The translations under genes and the position numbers were made by a program. Of a stretch of 64,000 bases of DNA, positions 26,743-37,263 are shown piece after piece (positions within the stretch are counted from its first letter, which is position 1; each line of letters opens with the position of its first letter). The notes below the pieces were generated by a model. It was not told the origin of the DNA. It ran no database searches and saw only the letters and a program-made list of their open reading frames with translations. Source of the stretch: Enterococcaceae bacterium (GTDB lineage: Bacteria > Bacillota > Bacilli > Lactobacillales > Enterococcaceae); assembly GCA_022649665.1 (NCBI GenBank), contig JALCOL010000002.1, forward strand, positions 186,001 to 250,000, read 5' to 3'.

Positions 26743-27223
26743 ATCTGTCGGTACATTACTACTGGCAGATTTTCTATTTTACGGGGTGGCTCAATCAGCT
26801 ACCCCTATTTTTTATGAAAGGATTGATTACATGAAGAAAATACGAAGCTATACCAGTATCTGGTCTGTGGAAAAGGTACTGTATTCTATCAATGATTTTA
26901 GACTTCCGTTTCCCATAACCTTTACGCAAATGACATGGTTTGTCGTGTCACTCTTTGCAGTGATGATACTTGGCAACTTGCCCCCTCTTTCCATGATAGA
27001 GGGAGCATTTCTCAAATACTTTGGGATTCCTGTGGCTTTCACATGGTTTATGTCTACAAAAACTTTTGATGGTAAAAAGCCTTATGGATTTTTGAAGTCT
27101 GTCATTGCTTATGCACTGCGACCAAAGCTGACCTATGCAGGAAAAAAAGTAACGCTTGGCAGAAACCAGCCACAAGAAGCCATTACAGCAGTTAGGAGTG
27201 AATTTTATGGCATATCCAATTAA
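26717..27223 (+). CDS. orf17: Tn916 Orf17, TcpE-family conjugation membrane protein
   Basis: 168 residues in the long form; two adjacent hydrophobic segments at ~76-118, then a Lys-rich tail. TcpE proteins are channel components. The ATG at 26717 lies within ardA. A second ATG at 26831, with GAAAGG 9 nt upstream, gives a 130-residue protein closer to the core domain and may be the real start. The C terminus overlaps orf16 by 17 bp. Confidence 0.85.
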   Translation: MGFLKSSIKSVGTLLLADFLFYGVAQSATPIFYERIDYMKKIRSYTSIWSVEKVLYSINDFRLPFPITFTQMTWFVVSLFAVMILGNLPPLSMIEGAFLKYFGIPVAFTWFMSTKTFDGKKPYGFLKSVIAYALRPKLTYAGKKVTLGRNQPQEAITAVRSEFYGISN

Positions 27224-29654
27224 ATACATTGAAAACAATCTCGTCTGGAATAAAGACGGGGAATGTTATGCTTACTATGAGCTTGTTCCTTACAATTACT
27301 CATTTCTAAGTCCAGAACAGAAAATACAAGTGCATGATTCTTTCAGACAGCTTATCGCACAAAATCGTGATGGCAAAATTCATGCTTTACAAATCAGTAC
27401 AGAATCCAGCATACGTTCTGCACAAGAGCGTTCCAAAAATGAAGTCACTGGCAAGCTCAAAGCGGTTGCCTATGACAAAATCGACCAACAGACAGACGCT
27501 TTAATATCCATGATTGGCGAAAATCAAGTGAACTACCGTTTCTTTATCGGCTTTAAGTTGCTTCTCAACGATCAGGAGTTTTCTATGAAAAGTCTTACCG
27601 TTGAAGCAAAAAATGCTTTGTCTGATTTTGTCTATGATGTGAACCATAAGCTGATGGGCGATTTTGTTAGTATGAGTAATGATGAAATCCTGCGTTTTCA
27701 GAAGATGGAAAAGCTCTTAGAAAATAAAATCTCTCGTCGTTTCAAAATCCGCAGGTTAGATAAGGACGACTTCGGCTATCTGATTGAACACCTTTACGGA
27801 CAGACAGGCACTGCCTATGAAGAGTATGAGTACCATCTATCAAAGAAAAAGCTGGATAATGAAACGCTGATTAAATACTATGACTTGATTAAGCCTACTC
27901 GCTGTTTGGTGGAAGAAAAACAGCGATATTTGAAAATCCAGCAGGAAGATGAAACCGTCTATGTAGCTTACTTTACCATTAACAGCATTGTCGGAGAACT
28001 GGACTTCCCGTCCTCTGAAATCTTCTACTACCAGCAACAGCAATTTACATTCCCGATTGATACGTCAATGAATGTGGAAATTGTAGCGAATCGTAAAGCC
28101 CTATCTACTGTCCGCAATAAAAAGAAAGAACTGAAAGACTTGGATAACCACGCTTGGCAAAGTGATAATGAAACCAGCTCCAATGTGGCGGAAGCTCTGG
28201 AAAGTGTGAATGAGCTGGAAACCAATTTAGACCAAAGCAAGGAATCTATGTACAAGCTGTCTTATGTGGTAAGGGTATCAGCAAATGATCTTGACGAACT
28301 CAAACGTCGTTGTAATGAAGTGAAAGATTTTTATGACGATTTAAGCGTAAAACTGGTACGACCATTTGGGGATATGCTCGGCTTACATGAAGAATTTTTA
28401 CCTGCCAGCAAGCGTTATATGAATGATTATATTCAATACGTGACCTCTGATTTCCTCGCTGGTTTAGGTTTTGGTGCTACTCAAATGCTGGGGGAAAATG
28501 AGGGGATTTATGTTGGCTACAGCTTAGATACTGGACGCAATGTCTATCTGAAACCTGCTCTTGCCAGTCAAGGGGTTAAGGGTTCAGTAACCAATGCGTT
28601 AGCGTCGGCTTTTGTTGGTTCGCTGGGTGGTGGTAAATCCTTTGCGAATAACCTTATCGTCTATTATGCGGTGCTTTATGGGGCACAAGCAGTGATTGTA
28701 GACCCAAAAGCAGAACGTGGCAGATGGAAAGAAACCTTGCCAGAGATTTCCCATGAAATCAATATCGTCACTCTGACTTCTGATGAGAAAAACAAAGGCT
28801 TACTTGACCCTTATGTGATTATGAAAAATCCCAAAGATTCTGAATCACTGGCTATTGATATTCTGACATTCCTTACGGGGATTTCCTCTCGTGATGGGGA
28901 ACGCTTCCCAATCCTTAGAAAAGCCATTCGTGCAGTAACCAATAGTGAAGTACGAGGGTTGATGAAAGTGATTGAGGAATTACGGGTTGAGAATACGCCA
29001 CTAAGTACCAGTATAGCCGACCATATCGAAAGTTTTACAGACTATGACTTTGCACATTTATTATTCAGTAATGGTTATGTGGAGCAGTCTATCAGCTTAG
29101 AAAAACAACTGAACATTATACAGGTTGCGGACTTGGTACTTCCCGACAAGGAAACTTCCTTTGAGGAATATACCACTATGGAGCTTTTATCCGTTGCTAT
29201 GCTGATTGTCATTAGTACCTTTGCTTTAGACTTTATCCATACAGACCGAAGCATTTTCAAGATTGTAGATTTAGACGAAGCATGGAGCTTTTTACAGGTA
29301 GCACAAGGAAAAACACTATCTATGAAGCTGGTTCGGGCTGGTCGTGCTATGAACGCTGGGGTATATTTCGTGACCCAAAATACAGACGACCTCTTAGATG
29401 AAAAACTGAAAAATAACCTCGGCTTAAAATTTGCATTTCGTTCCACTGACCTTAACGAGATTAAAAAGACCTTAGCCTTTTTTGGTGTAGACCCAGAGGA
29501 CGAAAACAATCAGAAGCGATTGCGTGATTTGGAAAACGGGCAATGCCTTATCAGTGATTTATATGGTCGTGTCGGTGTGATACAGTTCCACCCTGTATTT
29601 GAAGAACTGCTCCATGCCTTTGATACCAGACCACCTGTGCGAAAAGAGGTGTAA
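27207..29654 (+). CDS. orf16: Tn916 Orf16, VirB4-like conjugation ATPase
   Basis: 815 residues from ATG 27207 (AGGAGTG upstream; the longer frame from 27156 lies inside orf17). Walker A GSLGGGKS near residue 473 and Walker B in KIVDLDEAW near 690. Energises the type IV-like mating channel; equivalent to ConE of ICEBs1. Confidence 0.93.
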   Translation: MAYPIKYIENNLVWNKDGECYAYYELVPYNYSFLSPEQKIQVHDSFRQLIAQNRDGKIHALQISTESSIRSAQERSKNEVTGKLKAVAYDKIDQQTDALISMIGENQVNYRFFIGFKLLLNDQEFSMKSLTVEAKNALSDFVYDVNHKLMGDFVSMSNDEILRFQKMEKLLENKISRRFKIRRLDKDDFGYLIEHLYGQTGTAYEEYEYHLSKKKLDNETLIKYYDLIKPTRCLVEEKQRYLKIQQEDETVYVAYFTINSIVGELDFPSSEIFYYQQQQFTFPIDTSMNVEIVANRKALSTVRNKKKELKDLDNHAWQSDNETSSNVAEALESVNELETNLDQSKESMYKLSYVVRVSANDLDELKRRCNEVKDFYDDLSVKLVRPFGDMLGLHEEFLPASKRYMNDYIQYVTSDFLAGLGFGATQMLGENEGIYVGYSLDTGRNVYLKPALASQGVKGSVTNALASAFVGSLGGGKSFANNLIVYYAVLYGAQAVIVDPKAERGRWKETLPEISHEINIVTLTSDEKNKGLLDPYVIMKNPKDSESLAIDILTFLTGISSRDGERFPILRKAIRAVTNSEVRGLMKVIEELRVENTPLSTSIADHIESFTDYDFAHLLFSNGYVEQSISLEKQLNIIQVADLVLPDKETSFEEYTTMELLSVAMLIVISTFALDFIHTDRSIFKIVDLDEAWSFLQVAQGKTLSMKLVRAGRAMNAGVYFVTQNTDDLLDEKLKNNLGLKFAFRSTDLNEIKKTLAFFGVDPEDENNQKRLRDLENGQCLISDLYGRVGVIQFHPVFEELLHAFDTRPPVRKEV

Positions 29655-29656
29655 AT

Positions 29657-31834
29657 GTGAAACCATCAATAGTAAACAGAATAAAATCAAACTGGACGCT
29701 GAAACGTCTAGGTAAAGTGGCAATGACAGTGGCTTTCACACTTGTGATTGCCATTTTTCTTTTAGCCATGCTGGGAACGGTGGTTCAAGCTGCGGGCTTG
29801 GTAGATGATACGGTCAATGTGGCAAATGAATACAGCCGATACCCACTTGAAAACTATCAACTGGATTTTTATGTGGATAATAGCTGGGGCTGGCTTCCGT
29901 GGAACTGGTCGGACGGGATTGGAAAACAGGTCATGTATGGACTATATGCCATTACCAATTTTATTTGGACAATCAGTTTGTATGTTTCCAATGCGACAGG
30001 TTACTTAGTACAGGAAGCCTATTCCTTAGACTTCATTTCCGCTACAGCAGATTCCATTGGTAAGAATATGCAGACCTTAGCTGGTGTGAGTGCAAACGGA
30101 TTTTCAACAGAGGGTTTCTATGTTGGATTCCTCTTACTCTTGATTTTGGTTCTTGGGGTTTATGTTGCCTATACGGGACTGATAAAGAGAGAAACCACAA
30201 AGGCAATTCATGCCATTATGAATTTTGTGCTGGTGTTTATCCTATCGGCTTCCTTTATTGCCTACGCTCCCGACTACATTAAAAAAATCAATGACTTTTC
30301 ATCAGACATCAGTAATGCCAGTTTATCACTTGGCACGAAGATTGTCATGCCCCATTCCGATAGTCAAGGCAAGGACAGCGTGGACTTAATCAGAGATAGC
30401 CTGTTTTCCATACAGGTTCAGCAACCGTGGCTACTGCTTCAATACAACAGTTCAGACATTGAAAGTATCGGTATTGACCGTGTGGAAAGCCTGCTCTCCA
30501 CCAGCCCAGATTCCAACAATGGCGAAGACAGAGAAAAAATTGTTGCGGAAGAAATTGAAGACAGAAGCAATACCAATCTAACCATTACAAAGACCATTAA
30601 CCGTTTAGGTACAGTCTTCTTCCTATTTGTCTTCAATATTGGGATTTCCATATTTGTATTCCTATTAACAGGAATCATGATTTTCTCGCAGGTACTTTTT
30701 ATCATCTATGCTATGTTTCTGCCTGTGAGCTTTATTTTAAGCATGATTCCATCATTTGATGGTATGTCAAAACGAGCCATAACAAAGCTCTTTAATACCA
30801 TTTTGACACGAGCTGGAATCACATTGATTATTACGACAGCATTTAGTATTTCAACCATGCTCTATACCTTATCGGCTGGTTATCCGTTCTTTTTGATTGC
30901 TTTTCTACAGATTGTGACCTTTGCAGGAATCTACTTCAAGCTGGGCGATTTAATGAGTATGTTTTCTCTACAGAGTAACGATTCTCAAAGTGTGGGAAGT
31001 CGTGTGATGAGAAAACCTCGTATGCTTATGCACGCTCACATGCACCGTCTACAGCGGAAACTTGGACGTTCCATGACTACTCTAGGGGCTGGGTCTGCCA
31101 TTGTTACAGGTAAAAAAGGACAGTCGGGTTCGGGGAGTTCTGCAAGGACACAAGCAGATCACTCCCGACCAGACGGAAAGGAAAAATCAACACTTGGAAA
31201 ACGTATCGGTCAAACCATCGGTACAGTAGCTGATACCAAAGACAGAATGGTAGACACTGCTAGTGGTTTGAAAGAACAGGTTAAAGATTTGCCGACCAAT
31301 GCAAGATATGCAGTATATCAAGGAAAATCCAAAGTAAAAGAGAATGTCCGTGATTTAACCAGTAGTATTTCTCAAACCAAAGCGGACAGAGCCAGTGGAC
31401 GCAAGGAACAGCAGGAACAAAGGCGAAAAACCATTGCGAAGCGTCGCTCTGAAATGGAACAGGTCAAACAGAAAAAACAGCCTGCTTCTTCTGTTCATGA
31501 AAGACCGACTACAAGACAAGAACAATATCATGATGAACAGACCTCAAAACAGTCTAATATTCAGACTTCATATAAGGAATCTCAACAAGCCAAACAAGAG
31601 CGTCCAGCAGTTAAGTCCGATTTTTCAAGTCCAAAAGTGGAACGCCAAGGCAATACCGTTCAAGAAAAAACCGTTCAAAAGCCAGCAACTTCAACCACTA
31701 CAGCAGATAGAACTTCACAACGTCCAATCACAAAAGAACGTCCGTCTACTGTTCAAAGAGTACCACTACAAAATACAAGAAGTAGACCACCAATCAAAAC
31801 CGCCACCATTAAGAAAGTCGGTAAGAAACCATGA
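29657..31834 (+). CDS. orf15: Tn916 Orf15, large conjugation membrane protein (VirB6-like)
   Basis: 725 residues, GTG start 2 bp after orf16. Signal-like N terminus and several membrane helices up to ~residue 435, then a long polar, Gln/Lys/Ser-rich tail (about 270 residues) of low complexity. Equivalent to ConG of ICEBs1; forms the membrane pore. The stop overlaps the orf14 start. Confidence 0.92.
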   Translation: MKPSIVNRIKSNWTLKRLGKVAMTVAFTLVIAIFLLAMLGTVVQAAGLVDDTVNVANEYSRYPLENYQLDFYVDNSWGWLPWNWSDGIGKQVMYGLYAITNFIWTISLYVSNATGYLVQEAYSLDFISATADSIGKNMQTLAGVSANGFSTEGFYVGFLLLLILVLGVYVAYTGLIKRETTKAIHAIMNFVLVFILSASFIAYAPDYIKKINDFSSDISNASLSLGTKIVMPHSDSQGKDSVDLIRDSLFSIQVQQPWLLLQYNSSDIESIGIDRVESLLSTSPDSNNGEDREKIVAEEIEDRSNTNLTITKTINRLGTVFFLFVFNIGISIFVFLLTGIMIFSQVLFIIYAMFLPVSFILSMIPSFDGMSKRAITKLFNTILTRAGITLIITTAFSISTMLYTLSAGYPFFLIAFLQIVTFAGIYFKLGDLMSMFSLQSNDSQSVGSRVMRKPRMLMHAHMHRLQRKLGRSMTTLGAGSAIVTGKKGQSGSGSSARTQADHSRPDGKEKSTLGKRIGQTIGTVADTKDRMVDTASGLKEQVKDLPTNARYAVYQGKSKVKENVRDLTSSISQTKADRASGRKEQQEQRRKTIAKRRSEMEQVKQKKQPASSVHERPTTRQEQYHDEQTSKQSNIQTSYKESQQAKQERPAVKSDFSSPKVERQGNTVQEKTVQKPATSTTTADRTSQRPITKERPSTVQRVPLQNTRSRPPIKTATIKKVGKKP

Positions 31835-32832
31835 AGTTGAAAACTTTAGTGATTGGTGGTTCTGGATTATTCTTGATGGTCTTCTCACTGCTTCTGTTTG
31901 TTGCCATTTTATTTTCAGATGAACAGGACAGCGGAATTTCCAATATTCATTATGGAGGTGTGAATGTTTCCGCAGAAGTGCTGGCTCATAAGCCTATGGT
32001 AGAAAAATATGCCAAAGAATATGGCGTTGAAGAATATGTCAACATACTTCTTGCGATTATACAGGTGGAATCGGGCGGTACTGCGGAAGATGTTATGCAG
32101 TCCTCGGAATCCCTCGGTCTTCCACCTAATTCATTGAGTATAGAAGAATCCATTAAGCAAGGTGTGAAGTATTTCAGTGAATTATTAGCCAGTAGCGAAA
32201 GGCTCAGTGTAGATTTAGAATCGGTTATCCAGTCCTACAATTATGGTGGTGGTTTCTTAGGGTATGTGGCTAATCGTGGAAATAAATATACCTTTGAACT
32301 GGCTCAAAGTTTCTCAAAAGAGTATTCAGGTGGCGAAAAAGTGTCTTACCCCAATCCCATAGCCATACCTATCAATGGGGGCTGGCGATACAACTATGGC
32401 AATATGTTTTATGTGCAACTGGTAACGCAGTATCTTGTCACAACAGAGTTTGATGATGATACGGTACAAGCCATCATGGACGAAGCACTGAAATATGAGG
32501 GCTGGCGATACGTTTACGGTGGAGCTTCCCCGACTACTTCTTTTGATTGTAGCGGACTGACACAATGGACGTATGGAAAAGCTGGAATTAACTTACCACG
32601 AACCGCACAACAGCAATATGATGTGACCCAGCATATCCCACTATCGGAAGCACAAGCTGGCGATTTGGTTTTCTTTCATTCTACCTATAACGCTGGCTCT
32701 TATATTACTCATGTTGGGATATACCTTGGCAATAACCGTATGTTTCATGCAGGCGACCCAATCGGTTATGCCGACTTAACAAGCCCCTACTGGCAACAGC
32801 ATTTAGTGGGAGCAGGACGAATCAAACAATGA
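31831..32832 (+). CDS. orf14: Tn916 Orf14, bifunctional cell-wall hydrolase (CwlT-like)
   Basis: 333 residues. N-terminal membrane anchor, a muramidase/transglycosylase-type domain (~50-180), then an NlpC/P60 endopeptidase domain with Cys in FDCSGLTQW and His in THVGIYLG. Opens peptidoglycan for the mating channel. Overlaps orf15 by 4 bp (ATGA) and orf13 at its end. Confidence 0.94.
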   Translation: MKLKTLVIGGSGLFLMVFSLLLFVAILFSDEQDSGISNIHYGGVNVSAEVLAHKPMVEKYAKEYGVEEYVNILLAIIQVESGGTAEDVMQSSESLGLPPNSLSIEESIKQGVKYFSELLASSERLSVDLESVIQSYNYGGGFLGYVANRGNKYTFELAQSFSKEYSGGEKVSYPNPIAIPINGGWRYNYGNMFYVQLVTQYLVTTEFDDDTVQAIMDEALKYEGWRYVYGGASPTTSFDCSGLTQWTYGKAGINLPRTAQQQYDVTQHIPLSEAQAGDLVFFHSTYNAGSYITHVGIYLGNNRMFHAGDPIGYADLTSPYWQQHLVGAGRIKQ

Positions 32833-32846
32833 GAAAGGAAGATTTA

Positions 32847-33764
32847 ATGATGAAATTTAGAAAAAATCAGAATAAAGAAAAACAGATACCAAAGGAAAAG
32901 AAACCTCGTGTCTACTATAAGGTCAATCCTCATAAAAAGGTTGTGATTGCCTTGTGGGTACTTTTAGGGCTTAGTTTCAGCTTTGCGATATTCAAGCACT
33001 TTACAGCTATAGATACTCATACTATTCACGAAACAACTATCATAGAAAAGGAATACGTTGATACTCATCATGTAGAAAATTTTGTAGAGAACTTTGCGAA
33101 AGTCTACTATTCATGGGAGCAATCCGATAAGTCCATTGATAATCGAATGGAAAGTCTAAAAGGCTATCTGACAGATGAACTTCAAGCTCTCAATGTTGAT
33201 ACAGTACGCAAAGATATTCCTGTATCGTCTTCTGTAAGAGGATTTCAGATATGGACGGTAGAGCCAACTGGCGACAATGAGTTTAATGTAACCTACAGTG
33301 TAGACCAGCTCATTACAGAGGGAGAAAATACAAAGACCGTCCACTCTGCTTATATAGTGAGTGTCTATGTAGATGGTTCTGGAAATATGGTACTGGTTAA
33401 GAATCCGACCATTACCAACATACCTAAGAAATCAAGTTATAAACCAAAAGCCATTGAAAGTGAGGGGACGGTTGATTCCATTACAACCAATGAAATCAAT
33501 GAGTTTTTAACGACGTTCTTCAAGCTCTATCCTACAGCGACAGCCAGTGAACTTTCCTACTATGTGAATGACGGGATATTAAAACCAATCGGAAAAGAGT
33601 ACATCTTTCAAGAACTGGTAAATCCTATTCACAATCGTAAGGATAATCAAGTCACGGTATCGCTGACAGTGGAGTATATCGACCAGCAGACCAAAGCAAC
33701 GCAGGTATCTCAATTTGATTTGGTACTTGAAAAGAACGGGAGTAATTGGAAGATTATAGAATAA
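32847..33764 (+). CDS. orf13: Tn916 Orf13, VirB8-like conjugation protein (TcpC)
   Basis: 305 residues from ATG 32847; GAAAGGAAG upstream sets this start rather than the ATG at 32829. One membrane helix (~31-55) and two NTF2-like domains outside, the layout of TcpC/ConC. Last gene of the transfer module. Confidence 0.9.
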   Translation: MMKFRKNQNKEKQIPKEKKPRVYYKVNPHKKVVIALWVLLGLSFSFAIFKHFTAIDTHTIHETTIIEKEYVDTHHVENFVENFAKVYYSWEQSDKSIDNRMESLKGYLTDELQALNVDTVRKDIPVSSSVRGFQIWTVEPTGDNEFNVTYSVDQLITEGENTKTVHSAYIVSVYVDGSGNMVLVKNPTITNIPKKSSYKPKAIESEGTVDSITTNEINEFLTTFFKLYPTATASELSYYVNDGILKPIGKEYIFQELVNPIHNRKDNQVTVSLTVEYIDQQTKATQVSQFDLVLEKNGSNWKIIE

Positions 33765-33833
33765 CAAATATTGGTACATTATTACAGCTATTTTGTAATC
33801 ACGTACTCTCTTTGATAAAAAATTGGAGATTCC

Positions 33834-33862
33834 TTTACAAATATGCTCTTACGTGCTATTAT
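33834..33862 (+). promoter_or_regulatory. tet(M) promoter
   Basis: TTTACA (33834-33839), 17-nt spacer, TATTAT (33857-33862). It drives the attenuated tet(M) leader; read-through beyond tet(M) also feeds the downstream regulatory genes and, in the circular form, the transfer genes. Confidence 0.75.
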
Positions 33863-33893
33863 TTAAGTGACTATTTAAAAGGAGTTAATAAAT

Positions 33894-34125
33894 ATGCGGC
33901 AAGGTATTCTTAAATAAACTGTCAATTTGATAGCGGGAACAAATAATTAGATGTCCTTTTTTAGGAGGGCTTAGTTTTTTGTACCCAGTTTAAGAATACC
34001 TTTATCATGTGATTCTAAAGTATCCAGAGAATATCTGTATGCTTTGTATACCTATGGTTATGCATAAAAATCCCAGTGATAAAAGTATTTATCACTGGGA
34101 TTTTTATGCCCTTTTGGGTTTTTGA
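33894..34125 (+). promoter_or_regulatory. tet(M) leader with two short ORFs and attenuator
   Basis: A 7-codon ORF (33894-33917, MRQGILK) follows the ribosome binding site AAAGGAG. GGTATTCTTAAA near 33903 can pair with TTTAAGAATACC near 33988. Leader orf12 occupies 34039-34125. A 21-bp hairpin (34063-34083 with 34088-34108) with a T-rich arm lies inside orf12 and is the attenuator. In the known Tn916 model, ribosome behaviour on orf12 under tetracycline lets polymerase pass this hairpin. Confidence 0.85.
34039..34125 (+). CDS. orf12: tet(M) leader peptide (Tn916 Orf12)
   Basis: 28 codons, MLCIPMVMHKNPSDK.., differing from the usual Tn916 peptide as I recall it by Ile for Met at codon 4. Its stop (34123-34125) directly precedes the tet(M) ribosome binding site. 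Its codons overlap the terminator hairpin, so translation controls read-through. Confidence 0.8.
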   Translation: MLCIPMVMHKNPSDKSIYHWDFYALLGF

Positions 34126-34140
34126 ATGGAGGAAAATCAC

Positions 34141-36060
34141 ATGAAAATTATTAATATTGGAGTTTTAGCTCATGTTGATGCAGGAAAAACTACCTTAACA
34201 GAAAGCTTATTATATAACAGTGGAGCGATTACAGAATTAGGAAGCGTGGACAAAGGTACAACGAGGACGGATAATACGCTTTTAGAACGTCAGAGAGGAA
34301 TTACAATTCAGACAGGAATAACCTCTTTTCAGTGGGAAAATACGAAGGTGAACATCATAGACACGCCAGGACATATGGATTTCTTAGCAGAAGTATATCG
34401 TTCATTATCAGTTTTAGATGGGGCAATTCTACTGATTTCTGCAAAAGATGGCGTACAAGCACAAACTCGTATATTATTTCATGCACTTAGGAAAATGGGG
34501 ATTCCCACAATCTTTTTTATCAATAAGATTGACCAAAATGGAATTGATTTATCAACGGTTTATCAGGATATTAAAGAGAAACTTTCTGCCGAAATTGTAA
34601 TCAAACAGAAGGTAGAACTGTATCCTAATATGTGTGTGACGAACTTTACCGAATCTGAACAATGGGATACGGTAATAGAGGGAAACGATGACCTTTTAGA
34701 GAAATATATGTCCGGTAAATCATTAGAAGCATTGGAACTCGAACAAGAGGAAAGCATAAGATTTCAGAATTGTTCTCTGTTCCCTCTTTATCATGGAAGT
34801 GCAAAAAGTAATATAGGGATTGATAACCTTATAGAAGTTATTACTAATAAATTTTATTCATCAACACATCGAGGTCCGTCTGAACTTTGCGGAAATGTTT
34901 TCAAAATTGAATATACAAAAAAAAGACAACGTCTTGCATATATACGCCTTTATAGTGGAGTACTACATTTACGAGATTCGGTTAGAGTATCAGAAAAAGA
35001 AAAAATAAAAGTTACAGAAATGTATACTTCAATAAATGGTGAATTATGTAAGATTGATAGAGCTTATTCTGGAGAAATTGTTATTTTGCAAAATGAGTTT
35101 TTGAAGTTAAATAGTGTTCTTGGAGATACAAAACTATTGCCACAGAGAAAAAAGATTGAAAATCCGCACCCTCTACTACAAACAACTGTTGAACCGAGTA
35201 AACCTGAACAGAGAGAAATGTTGCTTGATGCCCTTTTGGAAATCTCAGATAGTGATCCGCTTCTACGATATTACGTGGATTCTACGACACATGAAATTAT
35301 ACTTTCTTTCTTAGGGAAAGTACAAATGGAAGTGATTAGTGCACTGTTGCAAGAAAAGTATCATGTGGAGATAGAACTAAAAGAGCCTACAGTCATTTAT
35401 ATGGAGAGACCGTTAAAAAATGCAGAATATACCATTCACATCGAAGTGCCGCCAAATCCTTTCTGGGCTTCCATTGGTTTATCTGTATCACCGCTTCCGT
35501 TGGGAAGTGGAATGCAGTATGAGAGCTCGGTTTCTCTTGGATACTTAAATCAATCATTTCAAAATGCAGTTATGGAAGGGATACGCTATGGTTGCGAACA
35601 AGGATTATATGGTTGGAATGTGACGGATTGTAAAATCTGTTTTAAGTACGGTTTATACTATAGCCCTGTTAGTACTCCAGCAGATTTTCGGATGCTTGCT
35701 CCTATTGTATTGGAACAAGTCTTAAAAAAAGCTGGAACAGAATTGTTAGAGCCATATCTTAGTTTTAAAATTTATGCGCCACAGGAATATCTTTCACGAG
35801 CATACAACGATGCTCCTAAATATTGTGCGAACATCGTAGACACTCAATTGAAAAATAATGAGGTCATTCTTAGTGGAGAAATCCCTGCTCGGTGTATTCA
35901 AGAATATCGTAGTGATTTAACTTTCTTTACAAATGGACGTAGTGTTTGTTTAACAGAGTTAAAAGGGTACCATGTTACTACCGGTGAACCTGTTTGCCAG
36001 CCCCGTCGTCCAAATAGTCGGATAGATAAAGTACGATATATGTTCAATAAAATAACTTAG
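34141..36060 (+). CDS. tet(M): Tetracycline resistance ribosomal protection protein Tet(M)
   Basis: 639 residues, the exact family length. EF-G-like GTPase: G1 AHVDAGKTT, switch [11 protein letters not shown]4 NKID. It binds the ribosome and releases tetracycline. The ATG at 34141 has GGAGG at proper spacing; the ATG at 34126 contains that site and is not the start. Protein sequence is the classical Tn916 Tet(M) as far as I can recognise. Confidence 0.98.
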   Translation: MKIINIGVLAHVDAGKTTLTESLLYNSGAITELGSVDKGTTRTDNTLLERQRGITIQTGITSFQWENTKVNIIDTPGHMDFLAEVYRSLSVLDGAILLISAKDGVQAQTRILFHALRKMGIPTIFFINKIDQNGIDLSTVYQDIKEKLSAEIVIKQKVELYPNMCVTNFTESEQWDTVIEGNDDLLEKYMSGKSLEALELEQEESIRFQNCSLFPLYHGSAKSNIGIDNLIEVITNKFYSSTHRGPSELCGNVFKIEYTKKRQRLAYIRLYSGVLHLRDSVRVSEKEKIKVTEMYTSINGELCKIDRAYSGEIVILQNEFLKLNSVLGDTKLLPQRKKIENPHPLLQTTVEPSKPEQREMLLDALLEISDSDPLLRYYVDSTTHEIILSFLGKVQMEVISALLQEKYHVEIELKEPTVIYMERPLKNAEYTIHIEVPPNPFWASIGLSVSPLPLGSGMQYESSVSLGYLNQSFQNAVMEGIRYGCEQGLYGWNVTDCKICFKYGLYYSPVSTPADFRMLAPIVLEQVLKKAGTELLEPYLSFKIYAPQEYLSRAYNDAPKYCANIVDTQLKNNEVILSGEIPARCIQEYRSDLTFFTNGRSVCLTELKGYHVTTGEPVCQPRRPNSRIDKVRYMFNKIT

Positions 36061-36160
36061 TGTATTTTATGTTGTTATATAAATATGGTTTCTTGTTAAA
36101 TAAGATGAAATATTTTTTAATAAAGATTTGAATTAAAGTGTAAAGGAGGAGATAGTTATT

Positions 36161-36346
36161 ATAAACTACAAGTGGATATTGTGTCCTGTATGTGGAAATA
36201 AAACACGATTAAAGATAAGGGAAGATACTGAATTAAAAAAATTCCCCCTCTATTGTCCGAAATGCAGACAAGAAAATTTAATTGAAATAAAGCAGTTCAA
36301 AGTAACTGTGATTACAGAGCCAGACGCAAAGACGCAGAGCCGATAA
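36161..36346 (+). CDS. orf6: Cysteine-rich KTR protein (Tn916 Orf6), non-ATG start
   Basis: 61 codons, NYKWILCPVCGNKTRL.., with two CxxC pairs (CPVC, CPKC), a zinc-ribbon-like pattern, ending in DAKTQSR. The frame has no ATG, GTG or TTG at its front: the ribosome binding site AAAGGAGGA is followed by ATT (36158) and ATA (36161). Initiation at one of these weak codons, or silence, must be assumed. Function unknown. Confidence 0.65.
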   Translation: MNYKWILCPVCGNKTRLKIREDTELKKFPLYCPKCRQENLIEIKQFKVTVITEPDAKTQSR

Positions 36347-36380
36347 AATGAGATTAATACAATCTCATTTTATCGGCTCT
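36336..36380. terminator. Bidirectional terminator between orf6 and orf9
   Basis: A perfect 20-bp stem (36336-36355 with 36361-36380), core GCCGATAAAATGAGATT, loop AATAC. It limits read-through from tet(M) and ends the convergent orf9. Confidence 0.88.
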
Positions 36381-36405
36381 TTCCGTTATGTATGGATTCT
36401 TTTAA

Positions 36406-36759
36406 TTAGTCTTCGATGTTTCTTGCTTCGTTGATACCGCTGGCTAAAGATTCCATTAAGGATAGTTCTTTGTCTGTAAAGCTATCCATGTATTTCTCTA
36501 TCTGTAATCGTCGGGTGCTTTTTACCAAGTTATTAGCAGGTAAGAAAAATTCATCAACGGAAACATGAAGTAACGATACAAGGTCATAAAGAACTTGTAT
36601 GCTGGGGTGTTGCCCTTTATTTTCAATATTAGTTAAGTACCGTGGGTCAATTTCAATCAATGCTCCCACTTGTTCACGAGTTAAACCTCGTTTCAATCGA
36701 GCTTCTTTAATGGCTAAACCAAAGGCTCTAAAATCATATTTATCTTCTTTTTTACGCAT
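36406..36759 (-). CDS. orf9: Tn916 Orf9, XRE-family regulator
   Basis: 117 residues with an N-terminal helix-turn-helix ([33 protein letters not shown]). In the published Tn916 model it opposes expression of orf7/orf8. Transcribed against tet(M) read-through, so antisense regulation is expected. Its promoter lies in the AT-rich gap before it. Confidence 0.9.
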   Translation of the reverse strand: MRKKEDKYDFRAFGLAIKEARLKRGLTREQVGALIEIDPRYLTNIENKGQHPSIQVLYDLVSLLHVSVDEFFLPANNLVKSTRRLQIEKYMDSFTDKELSLMESLASGINEARNIED

Positions 36760-37263
36760 AGTAGACCACCTCTATACATTTTATTGTTCCTACTGAATTA
36801 AAAACAGGTATAGAAAAACGTGTTATATGGTTTATAGGTTTATATTTAATAAAAAGCACTACTAAACGCCAATAAAAAAAACCGTTATATGGTAGTGCTA
36901 TTTACGCTGTTAAAATATTGTATATTACTTCCAAATGGCGGTTTGTTGGAGGTCAACGTCGCCATGAAGTACATCATATACAATAAATTTCCTTACATTG
37001 GGTTCTTGTCAAAAAAAGTCGTCTATCTGCAATAGATAAGTACGTCCACCAATGTGGTTTTATAAATCATATAGATAGAATAACAGAAGCATGTAAACAG
37101 AGAAATAAATCTGTTTATATGCTTTTTTGGCTATTCAGAACTTTTTTACAAAGTTTATTTATCAGTAATGCAACAAATCCCCCTTTCACATTGGGACTAA
37201 GAGTGAAAGGAGATAAACGAGCAAGGCTCACTTCCTTTCCTAGACAGAAAGGGGGTGAGAAAC
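36760..37263. promoter_or_regulatory. Divergent control region orf9 / orf7
   Basis: About 500 bp. It holds a terminator-type hairpin, AAGCATGTAAACAGA (37087-37101) with TCTGTTTATATGCTTT (37110-37125), followed by T residues. An open frame at 37119-37307 (62 codons) begins inside that hairpin and is doubtful. The ribosome binding site GGGGTGAG precedes orf7. This is where the Tn916 promoters of orf9 and orf7 lie; I do not assign exact boxes. Confidence 0.5.

Noticed and set aside
31395-31922. 175-codon frame overlapping orf15 and orf14
   Set aside because: A second frame through the low-complexity tail of orf15; no ribosome binding site and no domain.
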